Shown piece by piece: positions 24,150 through 32,197 of a stretch of DNA of 64,000 nucleotides. The notes below the pieces were generated by a model. It searched no databases, had not been told where the DNA came from, and worked only from the letters and a program-made list of their open reading frames with translations. The translations under genes were made by a program, and so were the position numbers. Source of the DNA: PALSA-612 sp963742925. Its GTDB lineage: Bacteria; Actinomycetota; Thermoleophilia; Gaiellales; Gaiellaceae. Where the stretch lies: the NCBI GenBank assembly GCA_963742925.1, contig CAVUNV010000006.1, positions 186,001 to 250,000 of the forward strand. The letters run 5' to 3'. Each line of letters begins with the position of its first letter. Position 1 is the stretch's first letter.

Positions 24150-26162
24150 TCAGCGGCGGAGCAGTGCGTCCAGGTCCGCCTCGGACAGGATCGGAACGCC
24201 GGTCCGCTCCGCCTTCGTCAGCTTCGACCGGCCCGGTTCCTCGCCGACGATCAGGCCCGTCGTCTTGCCCGAGACCGAGTCCGACACCTTCGCGCCGAGC
24301 GCCTCGAGCGCGGCCCTGGCCTCGTCGCGGCTGTACTTCTCGAGCGTCCCGGTCACCACGTAGCTCGCACCGGTGAGCGGCCCCTCGACCGGGCGCTCCT
24401 CCTCGCCGACCTCGAAGCGCAACCCGAGCTCGCGCAGTTCCTGCACGAGCGCGCGGTTCTGCTCGTCGGCGAACCACTCGACGATCAGCTCGGCACGCTC
24501 GGGGCCGAAGCCGTCGATCTCCTGGATCTCCTCCTGGGTCGCGTCCTGGAGACGGTCGACGGTGCCGAAGTGCCGCGCGAGATTCTGGGCCATGATCCAC
24601 CCGACCTTCGGGATGTTGAGCCCGAACAGCACGCGCGAGAAGGGAATCTGCTTCGAGGCCTCGATCGACCGGATCGTGTTGCCGGCCGAGATCTCGCCGA
24701 AGCCGTCGAGCTCGAGCAGCTGGTCCTCGGTCAGCCGGTACAGGTCCGGCAGCGACCGGACGAGCCCGAGGTCCCAGAAACGGCGGATCGACTGCTCGCC
24801 GACGCCCTCGATGTCGGCGGCGGCCATGACCCAGTTGTTGAGCGTCTCGAGGCCGCGCGAGGGGCAGGCCCGGTTCGGGCAGCGGTGCATCGCCTCGCCC
24901 TCCGGCTTGACGACGTCGACGCCGCAGAGGGGACACTGCGCCGGCATCCGGAACGGCTTCGTGCCTCGCCGGTGCGCCCCCGCCGGCCCGACGATCTGCG
25001 GGATCACGTCGCCGGCGCGCTGGACGATCACGTCGTCGCCCTCGCGGATGTCCTTGCGGTTGATGTCCTCCTCGTTGTGCAGGGTCGCCCGCGACACCGT
25101 GACGCCTCCGACCTCGACCGGCTCCAGCATCGCCCACGGGTTGAGCGCGCCCGTCCGGCCGACCCGGATCAGGATCCGGTTGAGACGCGTCGTGGCGGTC
25201 ATCGGCGCCCACTTGAAGGCGCGGGCCCAGCGCGGGCGCGAATGGAGCGCACCGAGCCTCTGCTGCTGGTCGAGCGAGTCGACCTTGATCACGATCCCGT
25301 CGATCTCGTAGTCGAGCTCGAGTCGCCGCGACTCCCACTCGCGGCAGGCTCTCGCAACCTCCTCGATCGTCTCCAACCGCTCCGCGTGCGGGTTCGTGCG
25401 GAAGCCACGCTCCCGGAGCCACTGCAACATCTCGAGCTGGCCGCCGAAGCTCACGCCCTCGGCGTGGCCGGTGCCGTAGATCCACGTCGACAGCGGCCGC
25501 TCGGCCGTGATCGCGGAGTTCTTCTGCCGGAGCGAGCCGGCGGCGGCGTTCCGGGGGTTGGGCGCGAGCTTCTGGGTTGTTCCGGCGAGGCGCTCGTTCA
25601 ACTCGCGGAACCCCGACAGCGGGAGATACACCTCGCCGCGAACCTCGACCACGGCCGGCGCGTCGTCGCCGAGCATCCGCAGGGGGATCGCCTGGATCGT
25701 GCGCAGGTTCCGGGTCACGTCCTCGCCCTGGATGCCGTCACCGCGGGTCGCACCTCGCGCGAACACCCCGTTCTCGTAGGTGAGGTTGACCGCAAGCCCG
25801 TCGATCTTCGGCTCGATCACGTAGGCGACGGGCTCATCGGTACCGAGGCGCTTCCGGATGTCGTCGGCCCACTTGGTCAAGGCGTCGCCGGTCGTGACCT
25901 TCTCGAGCGAGCCCATCGGCTCGAGGTGTCGCACCTTCTGGAAACGCTCGGAGGCGGGCGCGCCGACCCGCTGGGTCGGCGAGTCCGGCGTGACCAGGTC
26001 CGGATGCTCCTGCTCGAGGGCGACGAGCTCGTCGTAGAGCCGGTCGTACTCGGCATCGGACATGATCGGGTCGTCCTCGACGTGGTAGGCGACGAGCGCT
26101 CTCGTCAGGATCTCGCGCAACTCGGTCGCGCGGGCGGCGGCGATCGTGCTAGAGGACGGCAA
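24150..26162 (-). CDS. ligA: NAD-dependent DNA ligase LigA
   Basis: Seals nicks during replication and repair using NAD+. The 670 residues show the adenylation lysine in IEPKIDGLAVN, then the OB fold, a four-cysteine zinc site (CPLCG and CPNRACPSR), helix-hairpin-helix repeats (IEGVGEQSIRRF, LDGFGEISAGN, IDGFGPERAEL) and a C-terminal BRCT domain (YVVTGTLEKYSRDEA). I start at the TTG at 26162, which has GGAGGAG just upstream inside the end of the HAD gene (14-bp overlap). The open frame reaches 26192. Confidence 0.96.
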   Translation of the reverse strand: MPSSSTIAAARATELREILTRALVAYHVEDDPIMSDAEYDRLYDELVALEQEHPDLVTPDSPTQRVGAPASERFQKVRHLEPMGSLEKVTTGDALTKWADDIRKRLGTDEPVAYVIEPKIDGLAVNLTYENGVFARGATRGDGIQGEDVTRNLRTIQAIPLRMLGDDAPAVVEVRGEVYLPLSGFRELNERLAGTTQKLAPNPRNAAAGSLRQKNSAITAERPLSTWIYGTGHAEGVSFGGQLEMLQWLRERGFRTNPHAERLETIEEVARACREWESRRLELDYEIDGIVIKVDSLDQQQRLGALHSRPRWARAFKWAPMTATTRLNRILIRVGRTGALNPWAMLEPVEVGGVTVSRATLHNEEDINRKDIREGDDVIVQRAGDVIPQIVGPAGAHRRGTKPFRMPAQCPLCGVDVVKPEGEAMHRCPNRACPSRGLETLNNWVMAAADIEGVGEQSIRRFWDLGLVRSLPDLYRLTEDQLLELDGFGEISAGNTIRSIEASKQIPFSRVLFGLNIPKVGWIMAQNLARHFGTVDRLQDATQEEIQEIDGFGPERAELIVEWFADEQNRALVQELRELGLRFEVGEEERPVEGPLTGASYVVTGTLEKYSRDEARAALEALGAKVSDSVSGKTTGLIVGEEPGRSKLTKAERTGVPILSEADLDALLRR

Positions 26163-26787
26163 GCAGCTCCTCCGCGCGCCGCACGAAGGCATCCGGCTCT
26201 TCGCGCCGCAGCACGTCTTCGCCGTGGATGCCGCCCCACCCGACCGCGACCGCGTAGGCGCCCGCGGCTTTCGCGGCGCGGACGTCGAACGGCGAGTCGC
26301 CGACGTAAGCGGTGTCGGCCGGAGAGGCGTCGAGCCGCGCGATGGCCGCGAGAATCGGATCCGGCGCCGGTTTGTGCCGTTCGGTGTCGTCGGCCGTGAT
26401 CACGACGTCGAAGTTCGACTCGAGGGCGGGCAGCCTGTCGAAGGCGAGCCGCACGGTGGCGGCCCGCTTGGCGGTGACGATCCCCAGGCGCCGATCCTGC
26501 TCACGGAGCCGCGGCAGGATCTCGACGACCTCCCAGAACGCCTCCAGGTCGTCGTGAAGCGGCTCGTTGTGCTCGCGATAGGCGGCGACGAGGTCGTCGA
26601 CACGGTCGGGGGCGAGCGCGTGCATCTGGGCGGCGAGGCCCGGCCCGCCCACCGCCGCAGAGAGGACTTCCTCCGGGATCTCACGGCCGAGCACCGACCT
26701 GGCGGCGTGCTTCATCGAGGCGACGATCATCGGCCCGGAGTCGATCAACGTGCCGTCGAGATCGAAGAGAACGACCGGAAACCGCAT
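26149..26787 (-). CDS. HAD-superfamily phosphatase (phosphoglycolate phosphatase/PpaX-like)
   Basis: Predicted phosphatase of 212 residues. FDLDGTLIDSG contains the nucleophilic Asp, IVTAKR is motif II, KPAPDPI carries the motif III Lys and YVGDSPFDVRAAKAAG is motif IV. A helical cap domain follows motif I. The substrate may be phosphoglycolate formed during DNA repair, which would suit its overlap with ligA, but the family is broad. ATG at 26787; a three-unit 11-bp repeat array lies just upstream. Confidence 0.88.
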   Translation of the reverse strand: MRFPVVLFDLDGTLIDSGPMIVASMKHAARSVLGREIPEEVLSAAVGGPGLAAQMHALAPDRVDDLVAAYREHNEPLHDDLEAFWEVVEILPRLREQDRRLGIVTAKRAATVRLAFDRLPALESNFDVVITADDTERHKPAPDPILAAIARLDASPADTAYVGDSPFDVRAAKAAGAYAVAVGWGGIHGEDVLRREEPDAFVRRAEELLAVL

Positions 26788-26800
26788 GCGGGCAATCGTA

Positions 26801-26833
26801 GTGCCAGGCAGGTGCCAGGCACGCGCCTGGCAC
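26801..26833. repeat. three tandem 11-bp units upstream of the HAD gene
   Basis: GTGCCAGGCAG, GTGCCAGGCAC and GCGCCTGGCAC in exact 11-bp register, within the 56-bp gap between truA and the HAD gene. Confidence 0.8.
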
Positions 26834-26843
26834 CGAGAGGCGG

Positions 26844-27560
26844 TCAGTAGTCGACGTTGACGAGGTAGAGGCCGTGCGGAGGCGCCGTGGAGCCGGCCTC
26901 GGCCCGGGGGCGGCCCTCGAGGAGACGGGCGATCTCCTCGGGCTCGCGCTCGAGCATCGTCCCCACGAGCGTCCGCACCATGTGGCGCAGGAACGAGTCG
27001 GCCGTGACCTCGAAATCGAGGTGGTCGCCGCGTTCGTGCCAGGCCGACGATTCGACGGTACGGACGAAGGAGTCGTGCTGGGTCTCGGTCGGCGTGAACG
27101 CCCGGAAGTCGTGCTTGCCGACGAGCAGCCCGGCCGAGCGCGCCAGCCGCTCGAGGTCGACCGGGTACGGATGCCACCAGCTTCGCGCGACCTCGAAGGG
27201 ACTTCGCCGGCGCCGGCGGCAGATCCGGTACCGGTAGCTCCGGGAGCGCGCCGAGAACCGCGCGTGGAAGTCGCCCGGCGCCTCCTCGGCGGAGACCACC
27301 GCGACGTCGTCCGGCAGCGCCGCGTTCAACGCCTCGGCGGCCCGCACGACCGGGGGGCCGCCCTCGACGTCGACCGAGACGACGTTCCCGAGCGCGTGCA
27401 CGCCCGCGTCGGTGCGGCCCGCGACCGCGAGGCCGTCCACCGCCGGAAACAGCGAGCCGAGCGCGTCCCGTACGGCCTCCTCGACCGTCCGCAGCCCCGG
27501 CTGGGCCGCCCAGCCGTGGAAGTCGGCTCCGTCGTACTCGAGTTCGAGCTTGAGCCGCAG
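26844..27560 (-). CDS. truA: tRNA pseudouridine(38-40) synthase TruA, apparently with a CTG start
   Basis: Makes pseudouridine at positions 38-40 of tRNAs. The catalytic Asp lies in AVAGRTDAGVHALG; FHARFSARSRSYRYRI and TADSFLRHMVRTLVGTML are typical. Homology starts at RLKLELEYDGADFHGWAAQP, upstream of the first ATG in frame (27440). No ATG, GTG or TTG lies between rplQ and this point, so CTG at 27560, 11 bases after the rplQ stop, is the best candidate (238 residues). Last gene of the rpoA-rplQ-truA group. Confidence 0.9.
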   Translation of the reverse strand: MRLKLELEYDGADFHGWAAQPGLRTVEEAVRDALGSLFPAVDGLAVAGRTDAGVHALGNVVSVDVEGGPPVVRAAEALNAALPDDVAVVSAEEAPGDFHARFSARSRSYRYRICRRRRRSPFEVARSWWHPYPVDLERLARSAGLLVGKHDFRAFTPTETQHDSFVRTVESSAWHERGDHLDFEVTADSFLRHMVRTLVGTMLEREPEEIARLLEGRPRAEAGSTAPPHGLYLVNVDY

Positions 27561-27571
27561 AGCCGCGAAGC

Positions 27572-27997
27572 CTAGGCCTGCGCCTCTACCTGCTCGCGCC
27601 GGCGCTCTGCATGCTCGGCATGCTCGCCCGGCGCCTCGGGCACGTAGTCGACCAGCTCGAGGTAGGCCATCGGCGCCGCGTCACCCTGACGCGGGCCGAG
27701 CTTGACGACACGCGTGTAGCCGCCCGGCCGGTCGCGGAAGCGCGGCCCGACGTCGGAGAAGAGCATGTGCACGATCTCCTGCGTCCGCAGGTAGGCGAGC
27801 GCCTGCCGCCGCGCGTGGATCGAGCCGTCCCGGCCGAGCGTGATCATCTTCTCGACGATCGGCCGGACGGCCTTCGCCTTCGTCTCGGTCGTGCGGATCC
27901 GGCCGTGCTCGATCAGCGACGCCGCCAGGTTGGCATAGAGCGCCTTGCGGTGGGCCGAGTCGCGGCCGAGCTTCTTGCCCGTGCGGTGATGCCTCAT
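27572..27997 (-). CDS. rplQ: 50S ribosomal protein L17
   Basis: Large-subunit protein near the exit tunnel. MRHHRTGKKLGRDSAHRKAL is the invariant L17 N-terminus and TRVVKLGPRQGDAAPMAYLEL closes the core. At 141 residues it has a short charged tail (EHAEHAERRREQVEAQA) beyond the usual end. It follows rpoA by 14 bases. Confidence 0.97.
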   Translation of the reverse strand: MRHHRTGKKLGRDSAHRKALYANLAASLIEHGRIRTTETKAKAVRPIVEKMITLGRDGSIHARRQALAYLRTQEIVHMLFSDVGPRFRDRPGGYTRVVKLGPRQGDAAPMAYLELVDYVPEAPGEHAEHAERRREQVEAQA

Positions 27998-28011
27998 GTC
28001 CGCGCCCGGCG

Positions 28012-28986
28012 CTAGGCCGGCAGCTCCTCCCCGCGCAGGGTCAGTCCGTGGGCCGCCAGCGTCTCCTTGACCTCTTCGATCGACTTCTTGCCGAAGTTCG
28101 GGATCGTCCCGAGCTCGGACTCGGTCTTGGTGACCAGGTCGCCGATCGTCTCGATGCCGACACGCTTCAGGCAGTTGTACGAGCGGACGCCGAGCTCGAG
28201 CTCCTCGATCGGGAAGTTCTCCATCCCGTGCGCGAGCGACGGCTCCGCGGCCTGCTCGGCGGCAGCCTCGGCGAAGCCTTCGATCTTCTCGATGTCCGTG
28301 AAGATCGCGAGCTGGCGGATCAGCAGCTCGGCGGCCTCGGCGATCGCGTCGCGCGGATCCATCGAACCGTCCGTCGTGACGTCGAGGATGAGCTTGTCGT
28401 AGTCGGTGCGCTGCCCGACGCGCGCGGCCTCGACGTCGTAGGCGACGCGGCGGACCGGCGAGAAGATCGAGTCCATCGGGATGACGCCGATCGTGTGCTC
28501 GTGGCCCTTGTTCATCTCGGCGGGCACGTAGCCGCGGCCGCGGCCGACCGTCATGGTCAGCTCGAGCTTGCCGCGATCGGACAGGTGCGCGATCTCGAGG
28601 TCGGGATTGAGGATCTCGAGATCCGCCGGGGCCTGGATGTCGGCCGCGGTGACGGGGCCGGCGCCCTTCTTCTGCAGCCGCACCTCGATCTCCGGCGACT
28701 CGCCGTGGAGGCGGCAGCTCAGATTCTTCAGGTTGAGCAGGATGTCGGTGACGTCCTCGCGGACGCCCTGAAGTGTCGTGAACTCGTGCGCGACGCCCTC
28801 GATCTTCACCGATGTGACGGCGGCGCCCTCGAGCGACGACAGGAGCACCCGGCGGAGCGAGTTGCCGAAGGTGTAGCCGAAGCCGCGGTCGAGCGGCTCG
28901 ATCACGAACACGCCACGGTTCTCGTTGACCTCTTCGTGGACGATCTTCGGAATCTGGAAGTCCATCAAGCTGGTGCGAGTTGCCAA
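28012..28986 (-). CDS. rpoA: DNA-directed RNA polymerase subunit alpha
   Basis: Dimerises to assemble RNA polymerase and contacts activators and UP elements. The N-terminal domain shows PLDRGFGYTFGNSLRRVLLSS. The C-terminal domain (from about residue 245) has ELGVRSYNCLKRVGIETIGD with the DNA-contact Arg and NFGKKSIEEVKETL. The 324-residue length is normal. The TTG start at 28986 has AAAGGAA six bases upstream. Confidence 0.97.
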   Translation of the reverse strand: MATRTSLMDFQIPKIVHEEVNENRGVFVIEPLDRGFGYTFGNSLRRVLLSSLEGAAVTSVKIEGVAHEFTTLQGVREDVTDILLNLKNLSCRLHGESPEIEVRLQKKGAGPVTAADIQAPADLEILNPDLEIAHLSDRGKLELTMTVGRGRGYVPAEMNKGHEHTIGVIPMDSIFSPVRRVAYDVEAARVGQRTDYDKLILDVTTDGSMDPRDAIAEAAELLIRQLAIFTDIEKIEGFAEAAAEQAAEPSLAHGMENFPIEELELGVRSYNCLKRVGIETIGDLVTKTESELGTIPNFGKKSIEEVKETLAAHGLTLRGEELPA

Positions 28987-29036
28987 GTGAAGTTCCTTTC
29001 CTGTTTCTTCCTAGCGCAGACGCGCCAGCGCCTGCG

Positions 29037-29660
29037 CTACTTGCTGTAGAGCTCGACGATCAGCGACTCCTGCACGGGCGTGTCGATCTCGGCCCGCTCG
29101 GGCCACTTGAGGATCTTGCCGGTGAGGCCGTCGTGATCGGCCTGAAGCCACGGCGCAACCGAGGCCGTCAGGTCGGTCGCGTCTCTGACCACCTGCTCGG
29201 CGGGGCTGCCCAGCTTCAGGGAGATGACGTCGTTGGGACGGACCTGGTAGCTCGGGATGTTGACGCGGCGGCCGTTGACCAGGAAGTGCCCGTGGCGGAC
29301 GAGCTGTCTGGCCTGAGCGCGCGAGGCGGCGAAGCCGAGCCGATAGACCACGTTGTCGATCCGCGACTCGAGCATGCGCAGCAGGTTGTCGCCGGTGACG
29401 CCGGCCCGCTGCTTCGCAGCCTTCTCGTAGTAGGTGCGGAACTGCTTCTCGAGCAGGCCGTAGTAGCGGCGCGCCTTCTGCTTCTCGCGGAGCTGCAGCA
29501 GGTACTCGGACTGCTTGATCCGGCCGCGGCCGTGCTCGCCCGGCGGGTAGGAGCGGCGCTCGATCGCGCATTTCTCGGTCAGGCAGCGCTCCCCTTTCAG
29601 GAACAGCTTCATGCCCTCCCGGCGGCAGAGCTTGCAGGCGGGGCCGCGATAACGAGCCAC
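29037..29660 (-). CDS. rpsD: 30S ribosomal protein S4
   Basis: Assembly-initiating small-subunit protein. Starts ARYRGPACKLCRREGMKLFL, with a zinc-type Cys set (CKLC, later CLTEKC), and contains the S4 RNA-binding fold at LGFAASRAQARQLVRHGHF. The GTG at 29660 shares one base with the rpsK stop (TAGTG). 207 residues. Confidence 0.97.
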   Translation of the reverse strand: MARYRGPACKLCRREGMKLFLKGERCLTEKCAIERRSYPPGEHGRGRIKQSEYLLQLREKQKARRYYGLLEKQFRTYYEKAAKQRAGVTGDNLLRMLESRIDNVVYRLGFAASRAQARQLVRHGHFLVNGRRVNIPSYQVRPNDVISLKLGSPAEQVVRDATDLTASVAPWLQADHDGLTGKILKWPERAEIDTPVQESLIVELYSK

Positions 29661-30064
29661 TAGACGCGCCTCCGCTTCCTCGGCCGGACGCCGTTGTGGG
29701 CCTGCGGGGTGACGTCCTTGACGCCGATGATCTCGAGCCCGGCGGCCTGCAGCGAGCGGATCGCCGTCTCGCGCCCCGACCCGGGGCCCTTCACGAACAC
29801 CTCGACCTTCTGCAGGCCGTGCTCCATGCCCTTGCGGGCGGCAGCGTCGGCGGTCACCTGCGCGGCGAACGGCGTCGACTTGCGCGAGCCCTTGAAGCCG
29901 GCCGAGCCGGCCGACTCCCACACGATCACGTTCCCGTCCTTGTCGGTCAGGGTGACGATCGTGTTGTTGAACGAGGTCTTGATGTGAGCCTGGCCGATCG
30001 CGATGTTCTTCTTGACGCGCCGACGCCCACGACCTCTGGCCGCTGGTTTACGAGGAGGTGCCAT
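29660..30064 (-). CDS. rpsK: 30S ribosomal protein S11
   Basis: Platform protein near the mRNA exit. The core INTNNTIVTLTD-type segment appears as TSFNNTIVTLTDKDGNVIVW, and the C-terminus VTPQAHNGVRPRKRRRV is diagnostic. The N-terminus is short and basic. Two bases after rpsM. Confidence 0.97.
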   Translation of the reverse strand: MAPPRKPAARGRGRRRVKKNIAIGQAHIKTSFNNTIVTLTDKDGNVIVWESAGSAGFKGSRKSTPFAAQVTADAAARKGMEHGLQKVEVFVKGPGSGRETAIRSLQAAGLEIIGVKDVTPQAHNGVRPRKRRRV

Positions 30065-30066
30065 CG

Positions 30067-30450
30067 CTACGTCTTAACCGCTGCTTTCTTGCCACGCCCG
30101 ACGGTCTTCTTCGCGCCCTTGCGGCTGCGCGCGTTCGTCTTGGTGCGCTGGCCGTTGACGGGCAGGCCGCGACGGTGGCGGAGCCCGCGGTAGGAGCCGA
30201 TCTCCTGGAGCCGCTTGACTGCCTGCGACCGCTCGCGCCTGAGATCGCCCTCGACCTGGAGGTTCCCGTCGATGTAGCGCTGGAGCCGTGTGGTCTCCTC
30301 GTCGGTGAGGTCGCGGACCTTCGTGTCGGGCGAGAGGTCGAGCTCCGCCAGCACCTTCCGGGCCGTTGCGGGGCCGATGCCGTAGATGTAGGTGAGCCCG
30401 ATCTCGAGCCGCTTCTGGTTCGGGAGGTTTACGCCGGCGATGCGTGCCAT
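30067..30450 (-). CDS. rpsM: 30S ribosomal protein S13
   Basis: Head protein contacting the P-site tRNA and L5. MARIAGVNLPNQKRLEIGLT and SYRGLRHRRGLPVNGQRTKT are family signatures, with a basic tail ending KKAAVKT. 127 residues, 13 bases after rpmJ. Confidence 0.97.
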   Translation of the reverse strand: MARIAGVNLPNQKRLEIGLTYIYGIGPATARKVLAELDLSPDTKVRDLTDEETTRLQRYIDGNLQVEGDLRRERSQAVKRLQEIGSYRGLRHRRGLPVNGQRTKTNARSRKGAKKTVGRGKKAAVKT

Positions 30451-30463
30451 TTGCCCGGTACCC

Positions 30464-30577
30464 CTAGCCCTGCCGCTGCTTGTGTCGCGGGTTGGTGCAG
30501 ATGACCATGGTGCGGCCGTGCCGCTTGATCACGCGGCAGCGCTCGCACATGGGCTTGACTGAGGGACGGACTTTCAT
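30464..30577 (-). CDS. rpmJ: 50S ribosomal protein L36
   Basis: A 37-residue zinc-binding protein: MKVRPSVKPMCERCRVIKRH followed by a third Cys in MVICTN and His in PRHKQRQG, the C+ form. Its start overlaps the infA stop by four bases (ATGA). Confidence 0.96.
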   Translation of the reverse strand: MKVRPSVKPMCERCRVIKRHGRTMVICTNPRHKQRQG

Positions 30578-30795
30578 CGGTATCGGTAGGTGATGCGGCC
30601 GCGCGAAAGGTCGTACGCCGAGAGCTCCACCTTCACCCGGTCGCCGGGAAGGATGCGGATGTAGTTCTTGCGCATCTTCCCGGAGATGGTTGCGAGCACC
30701 GAATGCCCGCCTTCCACCTGGACGCGGAACATCGTGCTCGGAAGCGCTTCAGCGACTTCGCCTTCGACCTCGATCTTCTCTTCCCTGACCGCCAT
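30574..30795 (-). CDS. infA: translation initiation factor IF-1
   Basis: OB-fold factor that occupies the ribosomal A site during initiation. The 73 residues contain EVAEALPSTMFRVQVEGGH, ISGKMRKNYIRILPGDRV and the closing DLSRGRITYRYR. It lies 56 bases after map. Confidence 0.97.
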   Translation of the reverse strand: MAVREEKIEVEGEVAEALPSTMFRVQVEGGHSVLATISGKMRKNYIRILPGDRVKVELSAYDLSRGRITYRYR

Positions 30796-30851
30796 TCTCT
30801 TGCGTGGGACACGAAAAAGCACGGCACAGCTAAGCTGCGCCGCCAGCTGGT

Positions 30852-31613
30852 CTATCGTAGCAAAACAGCTTGAGCAGTCAGAATCTGCGGTCCTGACTCT
30901 GTGATCGCCACCGTGTGCTCGAAATGCACGGCCAGCGACCCGTCGACGGTCGAGATCGACCATTCGTCGTCGTGCACGACGACGTCGGGCCCGCCGGCGG
31001 TGATCATCGGCTCGATCGCGAAGGTCATGCCCTCTGCGAGCAGCGGACCGCGGCCCGGGAGGCCGAAGTTCGGAATCTGCGGGTCCTCGTGCATCGCGCG
31101 TCCGACGCCGTGGCCGACGAGGCTGCGCACGACCGAGAAACCGGCCTCCTCCGTCGTCGTCTGCACCGCGTGCGAGATGTCGGAGAGCCGCCGGCCGGGG
31201 CGGCACTGCTCGACGCCTGCGTCCAGCGCCGCGCGACCGACCTCCAGCAGGCGCTCGGCGTCGGCCGAGACCTCGCCGACCGGGAACGTGGAGGCCGAGT
31301 CGGCGACGAAGCCGCCGAGGGTGACTCCGACGTCGACCGACAGGATGTCCCCTTCTGCCAGCGTGTAGGGGCCCGGGATCCCGTGCACGACCATGGCGTT
31401 CGGCGACGCGCAGATCGATGCCGGGTAGCCGCGATAGTCCTTGAAGGTCGGGACACCGCCCTGGGAGTGGATGAACTCCTCGGCGATCGCATCGAGCTCG
31501 GCAGTCGTGACGCCCGGCCGGATGTGCTCGGCGAGCAGCGCGAGGGTGTCGGCCACGACGCGGCCGGCGCGTCCCATCTGGGCGATCTCGGCCGGCGACT
31601 TGCGGACGATCAC
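30852..31613 (-). CDS. map: methionine aminopeptidase, type I
   Basis: Removes N-terminal Met from nascent proteins with a dinuclear metal centre. The Asp ligands lie in SVDVGVTLGGFVADSASTF, the His in GHGVGRAMHEDPQIPNF and the Glu residues in TFAIEPMI and HFEHTVAITE. The 253 residues start at a GTG (31613) that overlaps the adk stop (GTGA). A longer open frame upstream runs into adk and is not used. Confidence 0.96.
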   Translation of the reverse strand: MIVRKSPAEIAQMGRAGRVVADTLALLAEHIRPGVTTAELDAIAEEFIHSQGGVPTFKDYRGYPASICASPNAMVVHGIPGPYTLAEGDILSVDVGVTLGGFVADSASTFPVGEVSADAERLLEVGRAALDAGVEQCRPGRRLSDISHAVQTTTEEAGFSVVRSLVGHGVGRAMHEDPQIPNFGLPGRGPLLAEGMTFAIEPMITAGGPDVVVHDDEWSISTVDGSLAVHFEHTVAITESGPQILTAQAVLLR

Positions 31614-32197
31614 GCGGGCACCGCCTGCTCCAGCGCCTGCTGGATCTCCACCCAGACCTCGTCCACGGACCGGTCGGCATGGACGCCGACGAGCTTGCCG
31701 GTCGCGAGGTAGTGCTCGGAGAGCGGCTCGGTCTCGCGGTGGTAGATCTCGAGCCGCCGGGCGATCGCCTCGGGAGTGTCGTCCGGTCGTCCCTCCTCGG
31801 CGGCGCGTCCGACCAGCCGCTCGATGCACACCTCGTCCGGGATCAGGAACTCGAGGACGGCGGTGAGCGGCCGGGCGAGCTCGGCGAGCAACTCGTCGAG
31901 CGCGTCGGCCTGCGCGACGTTCCGCGGGAACCCGTCCAACACGAAACCTCCGTGTGCGTCCTGCTCGGCGAGCCGCTCGCGGATCAGCCCCACCGTCAGC
32001 CCGTCCGGCACCAGTTCGCCAGCGTCGAGGATCGGGCTCACCTGCAGGCCGAGCGGCGTCCGCGCGGCGACGGCGTCGCGGAACATGTCGCCGGTCGAGA
32101 CGTGCGGGACTCCGTACTCCGCGGCGATGCGCTTCGCCTGCGTTCCCTTGCCTGATCCCTGCGGGCCGAACAGCAGGACGTTCAGCTGCGACGACAC
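31610..32197 (-). CDS. adk: adenylate kinase
   Basis: Interconverts ATP + AMP and 2 ADP. P-loop FGPQGSGKGTQAKRIA, AMP-binding HVSTGDMFRDAV and DGFPRNVAQADAL are present. At 195 residues the LID is short and lacks the four-Cys zinc site. GTG start at 32197 shares one base with the secY stop. Confidence 0.96.
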   Translation of the reverse strand: MSSQLNVLLFGPQGSGKGTQAKRIAAEYGVPHVSTGDMFRDAVAARTPLGLQVSPILDAGELVPDGLTVGLIRERLAEQDAHGGFVLDGFPRNVAQADALDELLAELARPLTAVLEFLIPDEVCIERLVGRAAEEGRPDDTPEAIARRLEIYHRETEPLSEHYLATGKLVGVHADRSVDEVWVEIQQALEQAVPA

